31,953 bases of DNA from an uncultured Selenomonadales bacterium (GTDB lineage: Bacteria; Bacillota; Negativicutes; Selenomonadales; Selenomonadaceae), in assembly GCA_937877565.1 (NCBI GenBank), contig CALFJB010000026.1, forward strand, positions 1 to 31,953, read 5' to 3'. Shown here piece after piece: positions 5,662-15,500 of the stretch (position 1 is the stretch's first letter; each line of letters starts with the position of its first letter). Below the pieces are notes generated by a model. The model did no database searches. It was not told the origin of the DNA and saw only the letters and a program-made list of their open reading frames with translations. The translations under genes were made by a program, and so were the position numbers.

Positions 5662-7539
5662 TCAAAAAGAAGATTGAATGATTAACGCCAAGTAATTATC
5701 CATTTCATCATCCCAGCGAATGTTATACGCTCGCGCAGGAGTTTCAACGCCCCAATTATTAATTCGCACGTCGATATATTCATTGCCGTTTTTGGAAAGT
5801 TTTTGCATCGGGCAACCTTCGCAAGGCGCGTCCAAATTATGAAAACGCTTGTAACATTTTTGATCTGTTGCCGTATTCATCAGCGTTTGGCGAATCGTGT
5901 TGTTAAAGTAAATCGGCTCATAAGTATCCTTATCGACGACGTAAATAAATTCCATCATATGGTCAAGGATATTTTGCAAATGCTTGCTCATTTTTTCGGA
6001 GACTTTATCATTTTGCTGATTGAGCAGAATATTTCCCAACAGAACCGAAAAAATACTAAGGCGCGTGTATTCTTCTTTAGAAAATTCGTGATTAGCGTTG
6101 GCAGTTTCAAAGCAGACACTTCCAACAATTTCGCTGCCGTGTGCAATTTGCGAATGTACAAACGAGCCTAATTTCAGCGTTTCAAAAACTTCTTCGTAAC
6201 CGGGATAAGCCTTATAGGTGTTTTGACAAATAGACATAACGCCATAGGGCGTCGGCTCATAGTGAGAATCAACGATTGAGTAGCGGACGTTCATATATTC
6301 GCCGTATTTGTCAATATTTTCTTGAGATGAAAGCGAAACGCCATTTGGGCTAATCCATTCAAACGCCGTTACATACTGATTGGAGCTTTTATTGAGTTTG
6401 GAAACTGAAACGCGGTCAAGATTAAACTGCTTGCCGAACATTCCAAGACAAATTGAAATTGTAGCTTCGGGGTTCTGCGTTTCGTACAACAGATTTAAAA
6501 TAAATTCCAACATATTATCTTCAAAGGCTTTTTGGCGAATATCCTCCGCGTGTGCGGGGTCTCTTTCATTTTCGACTGAAATATTTCTGCCAATCAAGCC
6601 CAAATGATAAATCGAATAGCGATTTTTGCCGCGTGACTTTGAATCATATAAAGCGCGGTCGGCGCGTTTAAATAAATCTGTGTAAGTTGTACCGTGTTCA
6701 GGATAAAGCGCAATTCCAATGCTGACGGAAAAAGGCAAGCTTTGATTGTTATTTTCGTAATTGCGATTGAGGAGTTGCAAAAGTTCGGTACAGCGTCTTT
6801 CCAAAACATCTTGCGAAGGCATATCAACAAACAGTACAACAAATTCATCGCCGCCAATTCTGCCGACAATATCTTTTTGCCGGAAAACGCTTTTAATAGC
6901 ATTGCCCATATCGCCCAAAACGCCGTCGCCAAAAAGATGTCCGAATGAATCATTAATTGCTTTAAAGCCGTCCGCGTCGATAATGACAAGGGCAGGCGGT
7001 AAATCATTCGGCGCAAGTTTTGAAAGATACGTTTCAATATTTTTTTGAGTGGCAACTTTGTTTAAAAAACCTGTCAATACGTCGTGTTCAGCGGAGTGTT
7101 GAAGTTCCATTTGCCAAAGTTGTTTGACGTTGATATTACAAATGCAACCGAAGCCAATAACCGGACCAATGTCATTAAAATAAATCAGCAGACGAAATTC
7201 CGCCCACAAGTAGCCGCGATCGTTTTTTCCGCGCAATCGAATTTTTGTACTGAAATATTTTGAATCGTTTATTGTATTTTGTTGCCAAAACATTTCGTCA
7301 AAAAATTCTTCAAACTTGCCGCCGTCTTCGGGGTGGATGACATTTCCCCCAAAAAAAACTGTGGACGCCGGAGAAACGACTTGCGGCAAATCATAGTCGG
7401 ATTGTTCCACTGAAGTTTCAAATTTAAGTATATCTTCCGCAATTATCCATTTGAAATAAATAATATTTTCTACGTCGTTCAAAGTGCGGTATATGTCCGT
7501 GTCAAATTCGGTTGGGATTTCAAATTTCGATTCGGTCAT
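5662..7539 (-). CDS. Soluble multidomain diguanylate cyclase (PAS-GGDEF-GAF-PAS)
   Basis: This 625-residue protein has no membrane segment, so it should make cyclic di-GMP in the cytoplasm. Residues about 40-145 resemble a PAS fold. The GGDEF domain (about 150-310) has GGDEF at 229-233 and the inhibitory I-site RQKD at 220-223, so it looks active. Residues about 335-505 look like a GAF domain. About 515-625 form a second PAS-like domain with Cys562, Cys573 and Cys576 (CYKRF...PCEGCP), a cysteine set that recurs in signalling PAS domains and could sense redox or bind metal. The GGDEF domain is internal rather than C-terminal, which is less common. The ATG at 7539 has an in-frame TGA directly upstream; its strong ribosome site is separated by a hairpin. 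It is divergent from rpoB. Confidence 0.92.
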   Translation of the reverse strand: MTESKFEIPTEFDTDIYRTLNDVENIIYFKWIIAEDILKFETSVEQSDYDLPQVVSPASTVFFGGNVIHPEDGGKFEEFFDEMFWQQNTINDSKYFSTKIRLRGKNDRGYLWAEFRLLIYFNDIGPVIGFGCICNINVKQLWQMELQHSAEHDVLTGFLNKVATQKNIETYLSKLAPNDLPPALVIIDADGFKAINDSFGHLFGDGVLGDMGNAIKSVFRQKDIVGRIGGDEFVVLFVDMPSQDVLERRCTELLQLLNRNYENNNQSLPFSVSIGIALYPEHGTTYTDLFKRADRALYDSKSRGKNRYSIYHLGLIGRNISVENERDPAHAEDIRQKAFEDNMLEFILNLLYETQNPEATISICLGMFGKQFNLDRVSVSKLNKSSNQYVTAFEWISPNGVSLSSQENIDKYGEYMNVRYSIVDSHYEPTPYGVMSICQNTYKAYPGYEEVFETLKLGSFVHSQIAHGSEIVGSVCFETANANHEFSKEEYTRLSIFSVLLGNILLNQQNDKVSEKMSKHLQNILDHMMEFIYVVDKDTYEPIYFNNTIRQTLMNTATDQKCYKRFHNLDAPCEGCPMQKLSKNGNEYIDVRINNWGVETPARAYNIRWDDEMDNYLALIIQSSF

Positions 7540-7576
7540 TCAAAATGCGACAGGAACTCTGCCGCTCCACCTCCTT
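7540..7576 (-). promoter_or_regulatory. Hairpin-spaced ribosome binding site of the soluble cyclase
   Basis: On the minus strand AAGGAGGTGGA (7566-7576) is a near-perfect Shine-Dalgarno but stands 26 nt from the ATG. A 7-bp stem with one G-U pair, GCGGCAG/CTGTCGC (7559-7565 and 7547-7553), with a 5-nt loop fills the gap. Removing it leaves a 7-nt spacer. The arrangement repeats that of the other cyclase gene at 1724-1770, with unrelated stem sequence. Confidence 0.6.
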
Positions 7577-7651
7577 GAAATAATTTTGTTGAAGTGTATT
7601 GTACCAAATACTAAGAAATTTATGCAACCGCTTTTTGAAGTTTTTATTAGT

Positions 7652-7680
7652 TTGACAATATTTTTAATGAAGTATATAAT
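7652..7680 (+). promoter_or_regulatory. Sigma-A promoter of rpoBC
   Basis: A perfect consensus pair, TTGACA (7652-7657) and TATAAT (7675-7680) with 17 bp between. Transcription should start near 7687, giving a leader of about 139 nt before rpoB. The leader shows no clear attenuator hairpin. The rpoB ribosome site GGGAG is at 7810-7814. Confidence 0.85.
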
Positions 7681-7825
7681 TTCACTTACTGTTTATATTT
7701 TGTGGAATTTTTTTGCCTACCTTTTCAGGAGCAACTTTCAAGAAATTTTGTTTTAATTTCGATTTTTGGGAGTTTAATTCCTGCAAAGTTTTAGGTTTTA
7801 TTAAAAAATGGGAGTGGTTTCTTGA

Positions 7826-10800
7826 ATGTTTAGTCCAGTTCAAGTTGGAAAGAGAACCCGTTACAGTTACGCACGTATTAAAGAAGTTATGGAAATGCCT
7901 CATCTTCTTGATATTCAGCGCAATTCGTACAAGTGGTTTCTTGAGGAAGGTCTCAAAGAAATTCTCGAAGATATTTCACCTATCACAATTTCTACCGGCA
8001 ACCTCAAACTGTTTTTCAAAGATCCCGTTCTTGGCAAACCAAAATACACTCTCGAAGAATGCCGCGAACGTGATAGCACTTACTCTGCGCCAATTCGCGT
8101 AAAAGTTCAACTCGTCAATCATGAGCTTGGCGACGTTAAGGAGCAGGAGGTCTTCATGGGGGACTTCCCGCTGATGACGAACACCGGAACTTTTATTATT
8201 AATGGGGCGGAAAGGGTTATCGTTTCGCAGCTGGTTCGTAGCCCGGGCGTGTATTACGATCAAACTATTGATCAGACCGGTAAAAAGATTTTTACCTCTA
8301 CCGTTATTCCTAATCGCGGCGCGTGGATTGAACTTGAGACGGAGCCGGGCGATAAAATCAGAGTGCGTATCGACCGTACCAGAAAAATGCCCGTTACCTA
8401 TTTCCTACGCGCTCTAGGTTTTCAATCTGATAACGATATTCTCGCTCTATTCCAACATAATAAATTTATTAAGGCTGAACTTGAACGCGATGAACCTGAA
8501 TTTCGTTCGCAGGCTCGTTCCCTCGAAGAAGTTTATAAACATATTCGTCCTAATGAGCCTACTACTTCAGTTGAAAACGCTCTACAGTTGCTTAATTCGC
8601 TTTTCTTCGATCCTAAACGTTACGACCTTGCCAGCGTCGGGCGTTATAAAATCGCTAAAAAATTAGGGTTAAAACGTCGTCTCTTCGGTAAAACTCTCGT
8701 TGAAGATATTGTCGATGCCTCTACCGGTGAAATTCTCATTCCCGCCGGTAAAAATTTTGCTGATTCTTTAATTGACTTCGCTAATAGTGAAACTTTTCAC
8801 GCGCTTAGTAGTAAGTCGGGTAGTAGCGGTTCAAATGGTAATGGTAATAGTGAAAATATTCACGCGCTGAATTATGCACAGGGTAATTTGTCCGGCGGTA
8901 ATGGCGGCGGTAATGGTAATAGTGAAAATATTCACGCGCTGAATTATAAGGCGGGTGGAAGTTCAGATAGTAATAATGGTAACGGCGGCGGCTTTACTAT
9001 CGACGATATTTTAAATTTTATTGCTGAAAGTAAATGCCTTGAGGTCGTCGATTCTAATTCTAATATCGTTTTCCCTGCCGGTACTAATTTCAATGACTCC
9101 ATTATTAATTTCATCAGTCAAAATAGTTTCGACGTTGTCAACTCCGGCGGCAAAATTATTTTTCCGGCGGGGACTAATCTTGCTGATAATGTTAGAAAAT
9201 TTGTGGTTCAAAACGGTTTGCATTTGGAAAGTAGCGGCAAGGTTACTGATTCTGACGGCGATGTTATTTTCTCTGCCAATGTTGATTTTAATATGACGCT
9301 TGCTGATTTTATCGCACAAAGTCGCAATTTCACTATTAAAAATACTGCCGGCGATACTATTTTCAACGCGGGGACTGATTTTAATCAATCCATTTTCAAT
9401 TTCATCGACCGCAATAAGGATTTTAATTTGAAGGTTATCGATAAAACTACTACTGATATTGTGTACCCTAGATATACCGTCGTTGGCGAAGCTGAACTTG
9501 ATAAAATTTACCGCACTGCTGATGCTGTTACTCAAATTTTAAAAAATAAATTGCATTCTAAATTTCTTGGCGAAATTATCGACGTTTCTACCGGCAACGT
9601 TGTTTATCCTGCCGGTACTGACTTTGACGACTCCATTATTTCTACTATCGCACATACCCCTGACTTTGAGAAATTTGCTATTAAGACGCTTACTTCAATT
9701 TCGCCGCTTGTTACTGAACAGGAGCTTAATAAAATTTATCAAGCGCGGGAGGAAGAAATTTTTAATCTTGTACCTGATGAAGTTCATCGCGGTTATATTA
9801 ATCCTATTCCCGTTAAAATTAAGACTGACAGTGGCGCAATTACTATGCTTTGTGCTCCTACTTTGGATATTCGCACTGTTTGCATTGCTGATATTGTTGC
9901 TTCGATTGGTTATCTGCTTGATTTAATGGAAGGCGTGGGCAATGTTGATGACATTGATCATTTAGGTAACCGCCGCGTTCGTAGCGTTGGTGAACTCCTG
10001 CAGAATCAATTTAGAATTGGGCTTGCACGTATGGAGCGCGTTGTTCGGGATAGGATGACTACTCAAGACAGCGAAATTATTACTCCGCAGGTTTTAATTA
10101 ATATCAAGCCGGTTATTGCTGCCATTAAAGAATTTTTCGGCTCAAGCCAACTTTCGCAGTTTATGGATCAGCATAATCCACTTAGTGAACTTACTCATAA
10201 ACGTAGACTTAGTGCATTGGGTCCCGGCGGTCTTTCACGTGAACGCGCCGGTTTTGAAGTTCGGGACGTTCATAACAGCCACTATGGCAGAATGTGTCCT
10301 ATTGAAACTCCGGAAGGTCCTAACATTGGTTTAATTGGTAGTCTTTCCAATTACGGCAGGATTGATCAATACGGCTTTGTTGAAACTCCTTACCGCCGCG
10401 TTGACGCTGCTAATCACAAAGTTACTAATGAAGTTCGTTATATGACTGCTGACGAAGAGGAAGTTTTAACCATCGCGCAGGCTAATGAGCCCCTTGACGA
10501 TAACGATTGGTTTATTAATGAACGCGTTACTGCTCGGCACAATCAGGAAACTTCGCTTGTTAGACGTGAAAAAGTTAATTATATGGACGTTAGCCCTAAG
10601 CAGGTTGTTTCCATTGCTACTGCTTTAATTCCCTTCCTCGAAAATGACGACGCTAACCGCGCTTTGATGGGTGCAAATATGCAACGGCAAGCTGTACCTT
10701 TACTTCGTACTCAAGCTCCGCTCGTTGGTACCGGGATGGAATTTAAAGCTGCTTGTGATAGTGGCGTTATGATTCTTGCCAATAAAGCCGGCGTTGTTTC

Positions 10801-12556
10801 TTACGTTGATTCTTCCATTATTGATATTGACAATGACGACGGCACTAAGTCTCATTACAAACTTCAAAAATTTGTTCGTTCCAATCAGGGCACTTGTATT
10901 AATCAGGTTCCTATTGTTTCTTACGGCGAACATGTCAACTACAATCAACCTATTGCTGATGGTCCCAGTACTGATCACGGCGAATTGGCTTTAGGTTATA
11001 ATATTATTGTTGCTTACATGCCTTGGGAAGGGTACAACTACGAGGACGCCATTTTACTTTCTGAAAATCTTATTAAACAGGACATTTACACTTCCATTCA
11101 CATTGAGGAGCACCAATGCGATGCTCGCGATACTAAATTGGGGCCGGAAGAAGTTACGCGCGATATTCCCAATGTTTCTGAAGACGCTTTAACTAATCTT
11201 GATGCTGATGGGATTATTGCCATTGGCGCGGACGTTCGACCGGGCGATATTTTAGTTGGCAAAGTTACTCCCAAAGGTGAAACTGAATTAACTGCTGAAG
11301 AACGTTTACTGCGCGCTATTTTTGGTGAAAAGGCTCGTGAAGTCCGCGATACTTCGCTTAGAGTTCCTCACGGTGAATCCGGCAAGATTGTTGACGTGAA
11401 AATTTTTACTCGGGATAACAATGATGAAATGGCTCCGGGTATTAATAAGCAAGTCCGCGTTTACATTGCTCAAAAGCGTAAAATCTCCGTTGGCGATAAA
11501 ATGTCGGGGCGGCATGGTAATAAAGGCGTTGTTTCTCAAATTATGCGGCAAGAGGATATGCCTTTCTTGCCTGATGGTACTCCTGTTGATATTGTACTTA
11601 ATCCTTTGGGCGTTCCTTCCCGTATGAATATTGGGCAGATTTTAGAAACTCATTTAGGTATGGCTGTTCGTAATCTTGGTTTTCAGATTAAAAGTCGTAA
11701 AGGCGATATTTTGGACAAACTTAAATCTTATGGCTACGACCTTGACAAATTTGGCGTTCCCAATGTTGAAGATTTTGGTATGTGCATTGCCACTCCTGTT
11801 TTTGATGGCGCACGTGAGCAGGACGTTATGAATACTTTGGAGCTTGCGGGCATTGTCAATCCGGACGGCGTTGTTACTGGCAAGACTAAACTTTTTGACG
11901 GGCGCACTGGTGAGCCTTTTGAAAATCCTGTTACTGTTGGTTGTGTTTATATGTTGAAACTTCATCATCTTGTTGACGATAAGATTCACGCTCGTTCTAC
12001 CGGTCCTTACAGTTTAGTTACTCAACAACCTCTCGGCGGCAAGGCTCAATTTGGCGGTCAACGTTTTGGCGAAATGGAAGTTTGGGCTCTTGAGGCTTAT
12101 GGTGCTAGCTATACTCTTCAGGAAATTCTCACTGTTAAATCTGATGATGTTGTTGGTCGTGTTAAGGCTTACGAGGCTATTGTTAAAGGCAATAATATTC
12201 CTGAACCGGGCGTTCCGGAGTCTTTCAAAGTTTTAATCAAGGAATTACAATCTATTGGCCTTGATATTAAAGTGCTTAGCGGCGATTCTAAAGAAATTGA
12301 TATTCGTGATGAGGAGGAGGAAGAAATTAAAGCTCATGCTGCTAAGGTTGAACCTATTCCCAATCCTCCTGAGCCCGAGCACGTGCCTGAACCAGAGCCT
12401 GAATCCGATTCTGATTTTGAGCCTTCTGATGATGAGATTGAATTTCTCAATCATTCCTTTACTGATTCTGATGACAACATTTCTGATTTTGATGATAAAT
12501 CTTTCCGTAACTTTTTCAATAATTTCTCTGATGATGATTCTATTGATGATTTTTAA
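7826..12556 (+). CDS. rpoB: RNA polymerase beta subunit, enlarged by a repeat-bearing insert and an acidic tail
   Basis: RpoB forms half of the catalytic cleft of RNA polymerase. At 1576 residues it is several hundred longer than the roughly 1200 usual in Firmicutes. The core is intact: GVYYDQT near 141, the rifampicin region FFGSSQLSQFMDQ...HKRRLSALGPGG (770-802) with the key Asp, His and Ser unchanged (predicted sensitive), CPIETPEGPNIG, GRHGNKG and the C-terminal GKAQFGGQRFGEMEVWALEA. The extra length lies in two places. One is residues about 290-670, where the Firmicutes 'AEDIVD...G...AGT' motif occurs in about six degenerate copies with a Ser/Gly/Asn-rich tract. The other is an acidic tail (about 1495-1576). 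The gene starts at ATG 7826, 11 nt after GGGAG. rpoC starts 20 nt downstream with its own AAAGGAG. Ribosomal protein genes normally upstream are missing. Confidence 0.97.
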   Translation: MFSPVQVGKRTRYSYARIKEVMEMPHLLDIQRNSYKWFLEEGLKEILEDISPITISTGNLKLFFKDPVLGKPKYTLEECRERDSTYSAPIRVKVQLVNHELGDVKEQEVFMGDFPLMTNTGTFIINGAERVIVSQLVRSPGVYYDQTIDQTGKKIFTSTVIPNRGAWIELETEPGDKIRVRIDRTRKMPVTYFLRALGFQSDNDILALFQHNKFIKAELERDEPEFRSQARSLEEVYKHIRPNEPTTSVENALQLLNSLFFDPKRYDLASVGRYKIAKKLGLKRRLFGKTLVEDIVDASTGEILIPAGKNFADSLIDFANSETFHALSSKSGSSGSNGNGNSENIHALNYAQGNLSGGNGGGNGNSENIHALNYKAGGSSDSNNGNGGGFTIDDILNFIAESKCLEVVDSNSNIVFPAGTNFNDSIINFISQNSFDVVNSGGKIIFPAGTNLADNVRKFVVQNGLHLESSGKVTDSDGDVIFSANVDFNMTLADFIAQSRNFTIKNTAGDTIFNAGTDFNQSIFNFIDRNKDFNLKVIDKTTTDIVYPRYTVVGEAELDKIYRTADAVTQILKNKLHSKFLGEIIDVSTGNVVYPAGTDFDDSIISTIAHTPDFEKFAIKTLTSISPLVTEQELNKIYQAREEEIFNLVPDEVHRGYINPIPVKIKTDSGAITMLCAPTLDIRTVCIADIVASIGYLLDLMEGVGNVDDIDHLGNRRVRSVGELLQNQFRIGLARMERVVRDRMTTQDSEIITPQVLINIKPVIAAIKEFFGSSQLSQFMDQHNPLSELTHKRRLSALGPGGLSRERAGFEVRDVHNSHYGRMCPIETPEGPNIGLIGSLSNYGRIDQYGFVETPYRRVDAANHKVTNEVRYMTADEEEVLTIAQANEPLDDNDWFINERVTARHNQETSLVRREKVNYMDVSPKQVVSIATALIPFLENDDANRALMGANMQRQAVPLLRTQAPLVGTGMEFKAACDSGVMILANKAGVVSYVDSSIIDIDNDDGTKSHYKLQKFVRSNQGTCINQVPIVSYGEHVNYNQPIADGPSTDHGELALGYNIIVAYMPWEGYNYEDAILLSENLIKQDIYTSIHIEEHQCDARDTKLGPEEVTRDIPNVSEDALTNLDADGIIAIGADVRPGDILVGKVTPKGETELTAEERLLRAIFGEKAREVRDTSLRVPHGESGKIVDVKIFTRDNNDEMAPGINKQVRVYIAQKRKISVGDKMSGRHGNKGVVSQIMRQEDMPFLPDGTPVDIVLNPLGVPSRMNIGQILETHLGMAVRNLGFQIKSRKGDILDKLKSYGYDLDKFGVPNVEDFGMCIATPVFDGAREQDVMNTLELAGIVNPDGVVTGKTKLFDGRTGEPFENPVTVGCVYMLKLHHLVDDKIHARSTGPYSLVTQQPLGGKAQFGGQRFGEMEVWALEAYGASYTLQEILTVKSDDVVGRVKAYEAIVKGNNIPEPGVPESFKVLIKELQSIGLDIKVLSGDSKEIDIRDEEEEEIKAHAAKVEPIPNPPEPEHVPEPEPESDSDFEPSDDEIEFLNHSFTDSDDNISDFDDKSFRNFFNNFSDDDSIDDF
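8693..9833 (+). repeat. Expanded degenerate repeats encoding the RpoB lineage insert
   Basis: The translated insert has about six units of roughly 30 residues matching DxxGxIhFPAGTxFxDSI. Their starts are near residues 293, 405, 435, 472, 501 and 581 (bases about 8702, 9038, 9128, 9239, 9326, 9566). The first (EDIVDASTGEILIPAGKNF) is closest to the single motif known from other Firmicutes RpoB. Unit 4 has lost PAGT. Between units 1 and 2 lies a tract of Ser, Gly and Asn (8807-9001). Confidence 0.8.
8837..8947 (+). repeat. 39-bp exact direct repeat inside rpoB
   Basis: Bases 8837-8875 and 8909-8947 are identical, 72 bp apart, and encode GNGNSENIHALNY twice. A related ETFHALSS sits just upstream (near 8791). 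The in-frame period suggests a recent duplication or slippage within the low-complexity tract. Confidence 0.9.
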
Positions 12557-12576
12557 TTTTTAAAGGAGAAATTTTT

Positions 12577-15500
12577 ATGTTAGACGTTAATATTTTTGAT
12601 TCTATGCGCGTGGGGCTTGCTTCTCCTGATAAAATTCGTGCTTGGTCACATGGCGAAGTTAAGAAGCCGGAAACTATTAATTATCGCACTCTCAAACCAG
12701 AGCGCGATGGTTTATTTTGCGAACGTATTTTTGGCCCTACTCATGACTGGGAATGTCATTGCGGCAAGTATAAGCGCGTTCGTTACAAGGGCATTATTTG
12801 TGATCGTTGTGGCGTTGAGGTTACTCGTGCCAAAGTTCGTCGTGAACGTATGGGTCACATTGAGTTAGCTGCTCCTGTCAGTCACATTTGGTATTTCAAG
12901 GGTATTCCTTCTCGTATGGGTTTAATTTTGGGCATGACTCCCAAAAATCTTGAACGCGTTCTCTACTTTGCCTCTTATATTGTCTTAATTCCTCCTACTA
13001 TTCAAAACAAAGATTTTCCTATTAACAAGCAACAATTACTTTCTGAAGGTGAATTTCGCAAGGCTAGGGAAATTTATGGCGATTCTTTAAAAGTTGGCAT
13101 TGGCGCGGAGGCCATTCAATTTTTACTTCAGCAGCTTGATTTAGAGCAGATGGCTACCGAACTTCGACAAGAAATTCATTCTCCTTCTGCTCAAAAGCGT
13201 TTCCGCGCTATTCGTCGCCTTGAGGTTGTTGAGGCTTTTCGTAAAAGTGGTAACAAGCCTGAATGGATGATTTTAAATGTTATTCCTGTCATTCCTCCTG
13301 ATTTACGGCCTATGGTTCAACTTGATGGCGGGCGGTTTGCCACCAGTGATTTAAATGATTTATATCGACGCGTCATCAATCGCAATAATCGTCTCAAGAA
13401 AATGCTTACTATCAACATTCCTGATTTAATCCTTCGTAATGAAAAGCGTATGTTACAGGAGGCTGTCGATGCTTTAATAGATAATGGCAGGCGCGGCAGA
13501 CCTGTTACTGGCAGTGGCAACCGCGCTTTAAAATCTTTATCTGATATGTTAAAAGGCAAGCAAGGGCGTTTTCGTCAAAACTTATTAGGCAAGCGCGTTG
13601 ATTATTCTGGGCGCAGTGTTATTGTTGTTGGGCCTGAATTAAAATTACACCAATGCGGACTTCCTAAAGAAATGGCTTTAGAATTATTTAAGCCTTTTGT
13701 AATGAAGAAACTTTCTGCTGATGGAAACACCACTATAAAAGCCGCTAAACGCAAAGTTGAGCGGGCTAATGCTGATGTTTGGGGCGTACTTGAGGAAGTT
13801 ATCAAAGAGCATCCGGTTTTATTGAACCGTGCTCCTACACTTCACAGATTAGGTATTCAAGCCTTTGAACCTGTTTTAACTGAAGGCAGAGCTTTAAAGT
13901 TGCACCCGTTGGCTTGTACTGCGTACAATGCAGACTTTGACGGAGACCAAATGGCAATACATTTACCGTTATCAGCGGAGGCTCAAGCTGAAGCGCGGGT
14001 ATTAATGTTAGCAGCTAATCACATTCTTGCACCAAAAGACGGCAAGCCTATTATCGTTCCTACACAAGATATGGTATTGGGGACTTATTATTTAACTGTT
14101 ATTGACAAAAAGCATCCAGTAGGCAGTGGCAAAATCGTAACAGGTCTAAATGAAGCACTCATGGCGTATCAGCAGAAGGAATTATCGTTACAGGCGGAGA
14201 TAGTAGCGCGGGTGCGGGTAGAGGAATTACCGACCGGACTTAGAGGGAAGTATCCTTCAGGGTATGCAATGGTAAAGACGACGGTAGGGCGGATGATCTT
14301 TAATGAGATATTACCGGCGGAGCTTCGGTATTATCGCGAGAATGAGTCGGGCGAATTAGAATTAGGGATTGTCATGAACAAGAAGGAATTGGGGAAGTTA
14401 GTAGCAGCTTGTTATGATTTATGTGGGGCGACGAAGACGGCAGAAGTCATCGACGCTGTTAAGAATTTGGGGTATCACTATGCCTGTGTTGCGGGGATGA
14501 CAGTAGCCATCTCTGATGTCATTGTTCCACCTAGTAAGAAGTCGATCATTGACGAGACTGCTAAAAAGGTAAAGCGGGTTGAGAGTCAATATTTGAATGG
14601 GTTGATAACAGAAAATGAGCGGTACAAGAAAGTCGTAGCATTATGGAACGGGGCTACTGATGCTGTAGCAGATGCCATGATGCAGAATTTATCTGAGAAT
14701 GAGCCTGATAATCCAATATATATGATGGCTGACAGTGGGGCTCGTGGTAACAAGCAGCAGATGCGACAGTTAGCTGGAATGCGTGGGTTAATGGCTGATC
14801 CTTCAGGTAAGATAATAGACTTACCTATTACAGCTAATTTTAGGGAAGGCTTGAGCGTATCAGATTATTTTATATCTTCACACGGGGCGCGGAAAGGTTT
14901 AACCGATACCGCACTTAGAACGGCAGATAGTGGCTATTTGACACGGCGATTAGTTGACGTGGCTCAAGATGTTATTGTCCGTGAGGCAGATTGTGATGTG
15001 ACTACAATCAATTTAAAGTTAGAGCGGGCTCACTTGGCGGAGGATACTTTTGACGCTATTGAGATATTGCATGAGGAATTGATTGGGCGGGTCTTGGCAG
15101 CTGATATATTGAATCCTACTACCTCTGACGTTGAAATAGTGCATGATACTATTTTGACAGACAAGACACTTGAAAAGATTGGTGAATTGGGCTCGGATAG
15201 TATTACTTTGCGGGGGCGCAGTTTAACTGCTCCCAATAGTGCTAGTCATTCATTAGTTAGCGAGACTATTGGGCTTGGGACTCGTGATGACGGCAAGCGG
15301 GAAATTTTGCGCCATAATTTTATACATGAGATTATTGGTAAGGAATTGGCAAAAACTGTTATAGCCAATGGCTTTGAATTTACTGCTGGTACTTTGTTGA
15401 CTCATGATATTTTGGATAATATTTTGGACAGTGATATTTGTGAAATATTTATACGCAATAACAATGTACGCGGTATTGAGGTTGAGGCGATAACTGAAGG

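Noticed and set aside
7786..7800. TTTTAGGTTTTA in the rpoB leader as a remnant of the heptad element
   Set aside because: Fewer than two full units remain, too short to separate from chance in AT-rich DNA.
9011..9535. A 174-codon reading frame antisense to the RpoB insert
   Set aside because: It mirrors the repeats of the insert (recurring ISP/RREN-type segments) and arises from the T-ending codons of rpoB. It has no independent start signals.
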